Notes under the pieces: generated by a model
Database searches by the model: none
What the model was told of the DNA's origin: nothing
The model's input: only the letters and a program-made list of their open reading frames with translations
DNA from: Apostichopus japonicus
Taxonomy: Eukaryota > Echinodermata > Holothuroidea > Aspidochirotida > Stichopodidae
Length of the DNA stretch: 64,000 nt
Assembly (NCBI RefSeq): GCF_037975245.1
Contig: NC_092562.1
Location: 9,961,001 to 10,025,000 of the forward strand
Direction: 5' to 3'
Translations under genes and position numbers: made by a program
Part shown: positions 12,601 through 22,821 of the stretch, one piece after another
How the letters are laid out: every line of letters begins with the position of its first letter
How positions within the stretch are numbered: the first letter of the stretch is position 1

Positions 12601-15600
12601 AAATTTGGTAAATAATAATAATAATAATAATAATATTAATCTCTGTAGTCAGAGACATATACTAACATGTAACAGTGTGTGGATGATGGTCTTGTTCTTC
12701 CATATATAAATAACACATCATCTTATTTGCAATATCTTTTTGTCTTCAGATGTGAGCAATCTCATCCCATCATTCACTGGTCGGTCATATCTAGCCTATC
12801 CTCTGGTCACCCCTGTCAGTGATCAGACCGCAGTATCACTCCTGTTACGCCCATCCACCCCTACCGGGCTACTGGTCTACCTTGCAGATAACCTCACCAC
12901 CGATGGAGATTTCTTGGCTCTGATTCTGGTGGAAGGAGTTGTACAATTGAGGTTTGATCTAGGTAAAGATAGCTCTACTATGTTCTTATAAATGTCCTTA
13001 ATCTGAGACCTATGGATGATTCATCGAAACTGTAAAATAATTCAGTTTGAACTTCTCTCCGCACAGCTATTGCGCTCGATTTGAGATGAGATTTATTCTG
13101 TGTTTTACTTCTTGGTCCCATTTCTGAAATGTTGCCCTCATTGTATTATAAACCTAGTAAAATGTGATATGATTTGATATGTTATTCTATGATGTGATGT
13201 GTTGACATGACATGACATGATCAGCATTGTTCACATTGTTCACATCCTGTTGTAGGATCTGGAGTGTCTGTTGTCTCTGGCAGTACCATCAGTCTAAACA
13301 CCTGGCACACGGTTCATGTTCAACGGTCTGGGAACTCAGCCGATTTGACCGTGGATGGTACCACAGTACACCATGACGGCTCAGGGTTGGTAGAGTTGTC
13401 TGCCGGTGATACAGCGTACATAGGAGGATTACCGGTCAGCTTACGACCATCAGATGATGTCGGCGTCTTCCAGGGGTTCTCAGGGTGTATGCACAATATT
13501 CAGGTGAGCTCAAGAGCAAGTTAATGGAGGGAACGATAATGGATATGAAACAAAAATTGAGTTGATTTCGTTTATTTCAGAACGGGTTCAAGCAATATAT
13601 ACATTCATGATTGAACTTCAATGTGTCTTTGCAACAAGCCTTGGTCTGTTCAGTATCAGGCCTAAGAAAAACAAGACACAACATCACATTCTATTTCCAT
13701 TTTTATGATGTTGGTTATATACTTTAGATTGGTGGCAGCAGTCCAGTATTACTACCAGTGTCCCAGGCAGCTGGTGGACTCGATGTCGGATTCTGTAACC
13801 ACACTGAATGTTCTTTGCTGCCGTGTCTCAATGACGGAGTATGTCAAATCATTAATGACACAGCTTTTACCTGCCTGTGCGGAGCAGGATGGACAGGCAC
13901 ACACTGTGATGAAGGTAAGTGTCTTGTAAAATAGTTTCATGTAATAGCCTTTTATCTTCATTACCTTTTGGGAGGGAGGTATTTAAGAGAGGGAACAGGG
14001 AGGGGAGAGATGGGGTGGCTGTGAGGAGAAGAGAAAAAGGATGATATGTAATGAATGGATGGGAAGGAGGAGGAGGATTGAGACAAATTTGAGGACAGAT
14101 AGGTAAGGAGAAAGGGGGGGGGGGGGGTTAGGGAATGTAAAGTACAAGAGAAGATGTGTAGTGGGTTATGTAAGTGGACACAATTGCCAGAGAGCCTCGA
14201 GGAGCTTTCTTGTGTACTTATCCGTTGAGACTGTACATTGACAATTCTATACACACCAAGGTTAAAAACAGCTAAGAGGCACTGATCATATGGAACAATA
14301 ATTTGTGCTATATGCCAAAGATGTAAATCTCAGAAAATATTGAGTGAAAACATTAAAGAAAATCCAGAAATGACATTTTGGTTTACATTGTTAATTGATG
14401 TAGGTTAGGTATGATACCTGGAATGAAAAAAAAACTCTGTTTTCTCACGTTCCTGCAAAATAAGTTCATTAAGCTGGAATAAAATCATTTCTAAATCATG
14501 TCTAAATAAATCTATCAATCAATCAATCAATCATTTCAATCAATTCAATCATTTCTAAATCAATCTAAATCATGTCTAAACATTTCTAAATCTTTAATCT
14601 TACTAATTAAATAATGCAGTCAGTGACAATGAGTGCAGCTGGCCTACATATTTCTTACTTCCAGTCATGCTACATATATCTTCTTATTCTTCTCTGGGGG
14701 CATTGTGGTCAAGTGGTTAAGGCAGTGGACTTGTGATCTAAGGATTACAGGTTCGAGCCCTGGCCAGATCATTGCGCTGTGTCCTTGGGCAAGGCACTTT
14801 ATCTCCATTGCCTCTCATCACCCAGGTGTATAAATGGGGACTTGCGAGGTGACTTGTAAATATAGTTGTGTGCGCCGGTTTGTGGCTGCACCCTATGTGA
14901 AGGCCCCCAGGGGACATATGGCTGTGGTGCACTGTGGTGCCCTGGAAAGATTGTTTGAATTATGCACACTTTGGTGTGTAGGTGTGACAAGTTACCAATG
15001 ACCAGGGTTAAGTACAGTGCGGCGAGACTTTATTGTAAGTTGCACTACATAAGAACTGTTAATTATTGTTATTATTCTTCTCATTTGTCTGTAGCTGCTT
15101 CCATCAGAGTACCTTCGTTCGGTTCCAGCTCGTTTCTCATCTTTGAAGATATTCTAGCTGCCTCTGCCAGCACTGGCATCGACGTAGAATTCAAGGCATC
15201 CGACGACGATGGTGTCCTCTTCTGGAACTCGGACGGCACTGACTTCATCGGCCTCGGTTTAGTGGGTGGAAGGATGGTGTTCACCTTTGACCTTGGGTCA
15301 GGTCAGTTTTATGAAATCTACAGCCAGATCACAGCATAGTTTGCATGTGAATTTAGATCACAAGTAGTTATTGTCTGTAACTGGTACAGGATTCAGTACA
15401 AAGTTGGAGTTGTTTTACTAAAGTGCTTCTAGTCTGCGTCCAGTTAGAGGAATGATGTGCTCCGATTGTTGTTTATCGAGAGGGTTCCAGAGAAACGGGA
15501 TAGTCTGCCTTGTAGTTTTACTGTTGAAATGTACAACTCCATTAAAGATTGTCACCCGGACGGAATATTCCTTCATATTCCATCTATATCAGCCTCATCA

Positions 15601-18600
15601 AATGTGTAAATATTTTGAATAAGCTGTAAACATCCTTTTGTTTTAAGTGCCCGATAACAACTCATCTTTACATTCCATGTGTTCTTTGATCTGCTTCCCA
15701 TCCAGGTCCTTCGTATATTTTCAGTAACACGAGAATAGCTCTGGGCGATTGGCATACGGTGTCTGCTTCCAGGACCGGTCGGTCTGGACTTCTGATTATC
15801 GATAATGAGCTAATCCCAGCCAGCGGCCAGTCTTCCGGTGCCAATACTGGTCTGAGCATTGGTAGTCGGTCCTTTATCGGCGGTCTACCACCAGAGGTGA
15901 TGATCCCAGACAGGGCTGGCCTGACTGGAGGTAAGACCAATTGAGAGGCCGATGGTTAATTGATGAAAATGCTCAGCAGTTTCATTTAAAGAGAGATATA
16001 TTTAAAATGTCAAACGTGTACTATGCCTCAGAATTAAGAAAGGCCAACCACTTTCAAAGAGACTGTTAATCTCCTCTTGAGGATTAACATTGTCTGAAGT
16101 TATTCAATCATTCAATATTAATAGCACCTTCCAGTGTATGATGGTTGGGAGGTCGGGGGCAGTATTGTGGTGGGGAGGGGGTCGGGTTGGGAGGTCCCAA
16201 GTCAAACCACTGCAGTGGTTATTTTCATATGTTGTACATTGTCAGAAATTTACTGAAAATTACTGGAGAAATGTTTACTTCAAACTGGATAACTAGAAAT
16301 CACTGGAGAAATGTTTGCTTCTTTTCCAGGATTTTTTGGATGTATACGAAGAATAACAGTGAATAATGTTGATCTCCAATTGGACCAACCTTCTCAGGGG
16401 TCAGAGGTCATGGCGTGTGCTGATCAGGTTTGTAACCTGAACCCAGACTGCAGGAATGGAGCGACCTGTCTGGACGACCCCAGTAGTGACCTCATGTACC
16501 AGTGTGTCTGCCCTGCTGGCTTTACAGGTAATAGGAAATATACTTCATATCATCTTAAGGTTTGACTGGAATAATTATCCCCAGGTTAGTGGAGCTGTTG
16601 AATACGAGGAAAGGACTTTTGCAATTTACTTGTGCCTTTTCCCTGCGCCATTGGCACCCAAATCACAGAAACTGATACCAAAGATCAAGATCACGCAACA
16701 CCCGACCTAGCCCACCTCTAGCTAGGATCGGCACAGTGATCTGGCCATTCAGAACCACACAAGTACCCCGACTAGTGGGAAGGAAGTTGGTCGGCCTTGG
16801 TTAGAGGCGGGCTAGCTCTGGTGTTGCGTGATTATATTCCACCTGTTTGGTAGTAAAATTCTATGAGTTGTGCTCCAGTGGCGTGGAAAATGCACAAGTA
16901 AATTGTCTAAAAAGTAAGGAGTTCCCAAAGTAAGTGATGGTATTATCCATGAATGAACGTATGCAGTGGCGGCGGAACCGGGGGGGCTTGGGGGGGCTCA
17001 GCCCCCCCAATGAAAAAGTTGAGGGGGCAAATGCATGATAAGCCCCCCCAATATTTACCAAGACTCCGAAACGTTCATCTGCCCATTTTGTAATGCATAC
17101 TTGTCGATCTGTCCGATGCACACGTATACTATATAGGTGTAATAATTAAATATGATAATTGATTGTCTGTATCATGCCTCATCGAATATTAGTGTTTTAA
17201 ATAAGAGCGTAATAAGCTAAACGCTACACTCATCAACATTTGCGTTTACACTACGAGTACACGCAAGGCGTGGAACATGGCTCTATGTTTAAACGCAATC
17301 AATTATTCAACGAACAAAAACACAATATTTGCATTTCACCTGTACTGTATATACATGCATTCATGACATGATGAGAGTGCTAGGTCATAGAAATTTGTTG
17401 GCAACTGCACATTGTTTTGGAATTACCCATTTGTTGACAGTAAGAAATGCTCTCTGTTTTTTCTTATGATATTTATTTAATTCAGGGGCGTCAGAGCCGG
17501 TACGGGCAGGTCCGGCGAACGCCGGACCAATATTCACGACGCAAAAAAAAAAGTAGGACTAAAAAATGGAAGAAAAAAATCTCGGAGGTATATGTTTCAA
17601 TAATTTTCAATAATGATGACGGCAAGTAGGCTAAATGTGACTACTCTGGCATGACAGGGGTCTTGTTTTCAAGCTCGGGAAGTGCCATTTCCTGCAATCG
17701 GGGAGGCATATTTTCAAAATTTTCTCCATTACGCTACGCGCCAACCATGGTGGCACGTAGCGTAGTTTGACCTACCAAACGTCCCCCGATAATTATGATA
17801 GTTGGCCACACTCTGAACCGCCGTACCAATCAAAAATAGCTTCCGACGACCTTCTAATTATTGCATTTAATTGCGAGTAGTAATTTACTACACTCAAAAA
17901 CGTCTTTGCGAGTACACGTCGAGTAATAGCTACTCTCTTAAAACACCATCGAATATACAAATTACAATGTTTTTACAGATTTTTACGTGCAATCTGAGAA
18001 ATTGCAGGCTTGAGACCCATGTTTTAGGGCTAGGTATTCGCAGCATAAAACACTCGGGAAGTGCCGTTTCCGGCTATCTGGGGGGTTTGAAAAACCCAAA
18101 ATTTTCTTGTACGCTCCGCGCCAACCGATGGTGGCGCTCCGCTTAGATAGTCTCCACATATTAGCCCCCCCAATAATTTTTGCGTTCCGCCGCGCCTGAA
18201 CGTATGTATTAACTTTTGATTGTAACTTCTACTAGGTATTTTGTATAAGCATATCATAAACATAATTACTGACGAAGAAGTTGGAATATTGTTAAAAACT
18301 TAAACTTGTATATGTGTGCATATATTTTAGAAGCAAATGTTTTCTAACTAAATTCCTTTCCTGCCACTGTGGGCTGCATCAGATGACACTTGGGTGTGAT
18401 TCTCAGTGACAATGAGTAGTGGGTAATGTAGGGGTTGATTGGCAAATAAATAAGAAACATGTATAGCAGGATTCACCAGTAAACTTAAAGGATGGGTAAC
18501 TTTGATCGATAGCCCAGGAATGAAGTTGGTTTTGACCTGACATGTTTTTCCTCACTAATCTGCTGTTCTGATGTATCTCATATCATAATAAAGTTGGAGT

Positions 18601-21600
18601 AACTCTCTACCCCATTTTTTTTTATATGAGGTGGAGTGGGGGTTTAGGGGGGGCTATAGTCGATGGATGGGTGGGGTGGGGTGGGGATGATGGAGGTTTG
18701 AAGGGGAAGGGATGTACCATTGTAACATTGTCTCACTATGGCAACACCATTGTGTTACAAAGGCAAGTCTTCTTTAATAATGTAACAATGAATTTCTATA
18801 TTTCTTTAGTTTGCCTTATTTGGATTGGGTCAGTATTGCTACGGTGATGACCTGTTTGTGATATATTTAACAACAATTGCTAAAATGGCTTTTTTCCTCT
18901 TTTTTGTTATAAAAGGAATATTGTGTGAGATATCTGCATGCCAAACTCTACCAATGGAAGACCAATGTCAGAATGGAGGGACCTGCTTCTTGTCTGGTCA
19001 GGGACAGCCTGATTGTCTTTGCTCTCTCGGATTCGGAGGTGATCGTTGCTCTATTGGTGAGTACGGCAAGGGTTCATTGATTACTTTCTTATTCAAACAG
19101 GTGAACATTAGACAGGATAATATTGCAACTTTACGTGATTGTAGATGACATCATTAATTAAAGAATTGGGTCATCTCCAAATCTTTCTCAAATGCTGTTG
19201 TCACTTTTGCCATCATCCTAAAAGCCCCTGTATTATAAAGTTGAAAGTTTTAGGGTTGACAACAAATTTTGAAGTCATCCAAAAATCGATATTAAAAAAG
19301 AAATTGCTGATATTTGCGGGGAAAAAGTTTAAAATATCTTGAACCATAAATTACTTCAGAATTTCAAAATGTAACACCATTTAAGTAAGTAAGCTTCCGA
19401 AAACAATTAAAACTAAACTACAAATTTCTCAAAGGGGAGGGGATACCTCAGGCGATCAGTTTGTCAACTGTCTGGTCATCAGCTTGTCAATCATGTGTCA
19501 GATCACTGACAGGTTTGTCAAGTGTCATGTGACCAGGTTGTCAGGTGACCAGGTTGTCAGGTGACCAGTTTTGCCAGTGGTCAGATAGTTGGTTATTACT
19601 GTCCTGCATGATGCTCTCCCCCTTCATCCCTGACTTAAACGATCTTTGATTTCGTTTCAGTGGTCGATTACAACATTCCTCAGTTCTCTGGAAGAAGTTT
19701 CATAGAATTCAGCCGTGCAGTCATTGCCAGGTGAAATATTCAGTTTGAAATTTCATTTATAGTCTGACTTTGTTTATATGTGCTCTTGATTTGTATGTGT
19801 TCTTCAAAACTAAGAATAGTTTTGGTATTTTGCAGTTTAACAGTAAGCAAATCTTTTTAGTGATCTCATTTCCACTAACTGAACACAGTGATATATTCTT
19901 GACATTAATATTCTCAGAAATTAATTTCATCTTTGTACAGCTTGGAAGCAAACCATGTGTGATATTTTCATTGTGTTGCCAGCAAAATCTGTTCATGGTA
20001 TGATTGAATATAAAATTTTTAAATATTTATGAGTCAGTTAAAATTTCCACAAAATCATGTTGGCTGCTTTGGCAAAATGATATCGGGTGACAAAATCGTG
20101 TATCGATATACATTGTTGACATTGTAATATCGCAACAGCCAACATCCTTGGTTCAGTATGATTGTATTTCTCTTTGCGCAGTGAATTTGCCTTCAATAAG
20201 GTGAACTTAGTCTTCCGAACCTCCAACCTGGAGATGAACTCTCTACTCCTCTGGAACGGTGCCGGTGTTCACAGCGACTTCTTCGCCGTCGGTGTCAAGA
20301 ACAGAAATGTTGAGCTTCACGTCAATCTAGGAGATGGAGTGTTGTCAGTAGTGGCTCAAGGCATCACCATTAACTTTAATCAGCTCTATAGCATTTCAAT
20401 TGAAAGGTAAATAGATTACATCTTTATATATATTCAAATCATTCTCCCCTTCCATCTGCTGTGTAATGTCCTGTCCAGTATATTTGCATAAACTTTGGGT
20501 CTTTCCCACTGCTGATACCAGTATTTGTCCTTCCATCTGTTATATCATCTCCTGTCTAGTATGTTTGGGTAAGCTTTGGGTCTTTCCCACTGCTGATACC
20601 AGTATTTGTCCTTCCATCTGCTTTGTGATCTCCTGTCGAGTATATTTGCATAAACTTTGGGTCTTTCCCACTGCTGATACCAGTATTTGTCCTTCCATCT
20701 GTTATGTAATCTCCTGTCTAGTAGTATGTTTGGGTAAACTTTGGGTCTTTCCCACTGCTGATACCAGTATTTGTCCTTCCATCTGCTACGTCATCTCCTG
20801 TCTTGTATGTTTGGGTCAACTTTGGGTCTTTCCCACTGCTGATACCAGTATTTGTCCTTCCATCTGCTACGTCGTCTCCTGTCTTGTATGTTTGGGTAAA
20901 CTTTGGGTCTTTCCCACTGCTGATACCAGTATTTGTCCTTCCATCAGTTATGTAATCTCCTGTCTAGTAGTATGTTTGGGTAAACTTTGGGTCTTTCCCA
21001 CTGCTGATACCAGTATTTGTCCTTCCATCTGCTATGTCATATCCTGTCTAGTATGTTTGGGTAAACTTTGGGTCTTTCCCACTGCTGATACCAGTATTTT
21101 TTGTCCTTCCATCTGCTATGTCATCTCCTGTCTAATATGTTTGGGTAAGCTTTGGGTCTTTCCCACTGCTGATACCAGTATTTGTCCTTCCATCTGCTGT
21201 GTCATCTCCTGTCTTGTATGTTTGGGTAAGCTTTGGGTCTTTCCCACTGCTAATACCATTATTTGTCCTTCCATCTGCTGTGTAATCTCCTGTCTAGTAT
21301 GTTTGGGTAAGCTTTGGGTCTTTCCCACTGCTGATACCATTAGTTGTCCTTCCATCTGCTGTGTAATCTCCTGTCTAGTATGTTTGGGTAAGCTTTGGGT
21401 TTTTCCCACTGCTGATACCAGTATTTGTCCTTCCATCTGCTACGTCATCTCCTGTCTTGTATGTTTGGGTCAACTTTGGGTCTTTCCCACTGCTGATACC
21501 AGTATTTATCCTTCCATCTGCTGTGCCTTCTGCTGTTGAGAGTAGGCTCTGTTAAACCATGGGTCTCTCCCACGACTGACACCAGTGTGTTTTTCTCTTG

Positions 21601-22821
21601 ATAGGGTTGGGACTGCTGTTACCATGATTGTGCAGGACACTTCCGGTAACATGGAAACAGTGGAAGGATCTACCTCAGGAAGCCAGACAGGCTTGAATAC
21701 ATTTGGATCATCCCTTTACATAGGTATGTATGTTAATTGGCACAGTGAAATACAACGAGGTACAGTGAGGTATATTTCAGTTCTACTCAATTACTCCATC
21801 GTTTGATAATCTCAGAGTCCAGCCTCGCTGTATCTTGCTATATCCTTTAAAACTCATCCAGAGTTTATTTTTCAAATATTTGACTTTATAGGCAGTTGTT
21901 AGTACAATTTTTTATTTACTTATTTATTTATTTATTTACACTACTGAATGAAAAAAAAATTGTACAATGGCATGTTTTGTTAGAAACATTTAATCTTTTT
22001 CTATATACAAATATTTTGAATAGTATGTAAGGTGATCAGTATCAGCCCCAAATTTTAACTCGCTGGAAGTTTTCAAAAGTAGATCCTTGGTGGCTCTGCC
22101 CTTCAAAATTATTACCAGCAATTGAAGAGAGCTAAAATTGTCAGTTAAATATCTGTGTGTTTGCCACAACTTTAAAAGTGGATGTAACATGCTTATTAAC
22201 ATTTGAGCATGGGTGACCATTATTTCACTTTCTAGCATATTTTTCAGGGGTTATTACTGACGGCCCTTTAAATTATTTGAATTCAGCTCCATATAATTTC
22301 TGCTCAAAATAATATATTCACATCGTTCAGCCAATTTTCCTTGCAGTCCAGTTAAATGTTTGTTATTACTGTTATCATATAACAGTCGGGAGGTTGCGGG
22401 TTCGATACCCGGCCGGGTCATAGTAAGTTGGGTTTTTCATCCAAGGGCAATCTATGGTTTTCCCATCTGAAATGACTTTCTCAATTGAAGAGATTCCAAA
22501 TTTAAAATGTTGAACTGCAAGCCACTCAACATGTAGGTTGTAATCCATTAGCCCTTGCGGGGCTAATGTCTCCCACGTCTGTGGTCGCATAAAGTGTTGT
22601 AAAAATAACTGCTGATTATAATTATTATTTTTATTATGATTTGTCTCTATGCAGGTGGTCATCCTGAGAATGTAAGGGAGCTCACAGGAGGCATATTCCA
22701 TCAGGGTCTGGACGGTTGCATAATTCAGTTAGCCACGGCTAGAAATCCCACTAGGAATCTGGTCACCGTTAATTTGCAGCAGGAACCTCTGTCTGGTTCT
22801 GGTATTAGTAATTGCTCCTGA
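650..22821 (+). CDS. EYS: Eyes shut homologue (EGF/laminin-G secreted protein), 3' part, 21 exons
   Basis: Exons: 650-804, 1570-1735, 2894-3043, 4110-4348, 4796-4978, 8096-8273, 8693-8908, 10209-10317, 10846-11010, 11538-11821, 12750-12962, 13256-13503, 13728-13914, 15095-15301, 15706-15930, 16330-16527, 18916-19056, 19661-19730, 20182-20406, 21605-21723, 22655-22821 (TGA). All have AG/GT borders, and phase holds through all 20 junctions, giving about 1280 residues. Domains: three EGF modules (1-106), LamG1 (108-280), two EGF (283-355), LamG2 (357-520), two EGF (527-610), LamG3 (615-790), one EGF (793-829), LamG4 (832-1000), two EGF (1005-1086), LamG5 to the stop. EGF cores such as CQNGATC and LamG cores such as FDLG and YIGG are visible. 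Five LamG domains with EGF spacers and no membrane segment fit EYS rather than crumbs (three LamG plus a membrane helix) or pikachurin (three LamG). EYS is an extracellular photoreceptor matrix and cilium protein in vertebrates and flies; the role here is unknown. The 5' part precedes the window. The EYS name is an inference from architecture. Confidence 0.88.
916..1150 (+). repeat. G-rich 19-bp minisatellite in an EYS intron
   Basis: About 12 tandem copies of a 19-bp unit close to GGGGTTGGGTGTGGGGCAG, with one shortened unit near 1018. The + strand has dense runs of three to five G, so G-quadruplex folding is possible. It begins about 110 bp after the donor of exon 650-804. Open frames of up to 134 residues on both strands here come from the repeat, not from genes. 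Confidence 0.9.
1205..1245 (-). repeat. Short remnant of an interspersed repeat (GAAGATCCTGCTAGGAT motif)
   Basis: Contains the minus-strand motif TGAAGAAGATCCTGCTAGGA followed by TTGAAAC, also present at 5897-5930 and 7989-8020. An AGATCC/GGATCT stem with the loop TGCTA lies between TGAAGA and GAAAC. The layout recalls the hammerhead-like motifs reported in Penelope-like retroelements, but no protein of that class is present here. Confidence 0.45.
2491..2846 (+). mobile_element. TTAA-ended MITE, copy 2 (sense to EYS)
   Basis: A 356-bp copy of the family at 251-620, again starting TTAAAGGGTGTGAAG and ending CTTCAATGCCTTTAA. It ends 47 bp before the acceptor of EYS exon 2894-3043. Inside it, ATG (2806) directly follows the acceptor-like TTTTACAG and opens a frame that runs without a stop into the exon's own frame. 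An ATG followed by ten codons and the donor-like AACAAG/GTATCACG lies about 85 bp earlier. Confidence 0.85.
4999..5565 (+). mobile_element. Retroposon tail (5072-5492) between 73-bp direct repeats
   Basis: The 73-bp segments 4999-5071 and 5493-5565 appear identical and bracket a 421-bp insert. The insert ends with GCGCTATATAAATATTACAT plus an AT-rich tail, typical of 3' ends of LINE and SINE families in marine invertebrates. The bracketing repeat therefore looks like an unusually long target duplication. The insert also repeats GAAGGGTAAGTGAA, which forms the exon donor at 4978/4979, at about 5083-5096. Confidence 0.6.
5855..6156. repeat. Interspersed repeat, first of two adjacent copies
   Basis: Sequence from GAGAATGCGTAAAAGTAAGT through TTCGATCCTAGCAGGATCTT to AGTAACAGAAAGGAC recurs at 6141-6156 joined to 7977-8070. 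The second copy is split by the hAT-type element at 6157-7968. No protein is recognisable. The minus-strand frame at 5928-6110 is low-complexity and is not a gene. Confidence 0.55.
6157..7968. mobile_element. Non-autonomous hAT-type element, 1.8 kb, with 8-bp target duplication
   Basis: Ends are TAGTGTTGC and GCAACACTA, the terminal inverted repeat. Behind each end lie clustered repeats of ATCGGTATCGG and CCGATATT, so the first and last 90 bp can pair. The flanks are GTAAAGTG (6149-6156) and CTAAAGTG (7969-7976), an 8-bp duplication with one mismatch, as expected for hAT. No transposase domain is seen; internal frames are short. It lies in the EYS intron before exon 8096-8273, inside an older repeat. 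Confidence 0.8.
7977..8070. repeat. Interspersed repeat, second copy (right part)
   Basis: Continues the repeat broken at 6156: AGTTGGCCTGACATTTCGAT, then the CCTAGCAGGATCTTCTTCAA motif and GACAAGTAACAG. It parallels 5885-5970. It ends about 25 bp before the acceptor of EYS exon 8096-8273. Confidence 0.55.
9383..9745 (+). mobile_element. tRNA-derived SINE, copy A (full length)
   Basis: The head resembles a Ser/Leu-type tRNA: A box TGGTCAAGTGGTTAAGG at about 9392 and B box GGTTCGAGCCC at about 9437. The body ends in a (TAA)n-like tail, TAATGATAATAATAATAATG. Copies at 14695-15013 and, inverted and split, at 40530-41057. It carries TTAA at 9663-9666, the site occupied by a MITE in the copy at 40.5-41 kb. 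RNA polymerase III transcription is implied by the boxes only. Confidence 0.85.
12530..12640 (+). repeat. Retroposon 3' tail fragment with (TAA)n
   Basis: Contains TTGTAAAGCTCTCTCGAACA, then GTGTGCTATATAAATTTGG and a run of AATAAT units. This is the same kind of GCTATATAAAT tail seen at 5430-5480. The body of the element is not recognisable. Confidence 0.5.
13968..14135. repeat. Purine-rich tract with poly(G) in an EYS intron
   Basis: About 165 bp that is almost all A and G on the + strand, ending in a run of 14 or more G (14115-14128). Such tracts are prone to length error in assembly. No coding signal. Confidence 0.6.
14695..15013 (+). mobile_element. tRNA-derived SINE, copy B (3' truncated)
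   Basis: Matches copy A from GGCATTGTGGTCAAGTGG through the B box GGTTCGAGCCC to CCAGGGTTAAGT, then stops. It contains an extra segment near 14840-14875 that copy A lacks. It lies 80 bp before the acceptor of EYS exon 15095-15301. Confidence 0.8.
16964..18198. mobile_element. Non-autonomous hAT-type element, 1.2 kb, exact 8-bp target duplication
   Basis: Starts CAGTGGCGGCGGAACC and ends GGTTCCGCC-like GCGTTCCGCCGCGCCTG. AACGTATG stands on both sides (16956-16963, 18199-18206), an exact 8-bp duplication, as in hAT elements. Inside, 17674-17754 and 18053-18137 are diverged copies of one block (CTCGGGAAGTGCC, then GCGCCAACC and GTGGC), and CAGGGGCGTCAGAGCC at about 17484 looks like another element end. 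A relative may therefore be nested inside. No transposase is recognised. It lies in the EYS intron before exon 18916-19056. Confidence 0.8.
19440..19590 (+). repeat. Short imperfect repeats in an EYS intron
   Basis: Several imperfect copies of GTGACCAGGTTGTCAG and related GTCAnnTGT strings. Low complexity; no gene. Confidence 0.5.
20463..21535 (+). repeat. 81-bp minisatellite, 13 copies, open in one frame
   Basis: Thirteen copies of an 81-bp unit built on TTTGGGTCTTTCCCACTGCT and CTTCCATCTGC, between EYS exons 20182-20406 and 21605-21723. Unit length and the visible indels (an extra GTA twice, one extra TTT) are multiples of three. One frame therefore stays open for 357 codons, with the repeated peptide LWVFPTADTSICPSICYVIS. 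Each unit also holds a pyrimidine run with CTAG and a GG/GTAAAC donor-like string. It is flanked by ordinary intron sequence, and using it as an exon would break the LamG5 domain, so it is called a repeat. Confidence 0.88.
22378..22640 (+). mobile_element. Second tRNA-type SINE family (5' truncated)
   Basis: Begins near a B-box-like GGGTTCGATACCCGG and continues through a 200-bp body to an AT-rich tail (TTATAATTATTATTTTTATT). The A box is missing. It differs in sequence from the SINE at 9383. Its tail ends about 15 bp before the acceptor of the last EYS exon. Confidence 0.6.

Noticed and set aside
20466-21539. 357-residue open frame as a protein-coding gene
   Set aside because: It is one frame of an 81-bp minisatellite inside an EYS intron; no splice-supported link and no domain.
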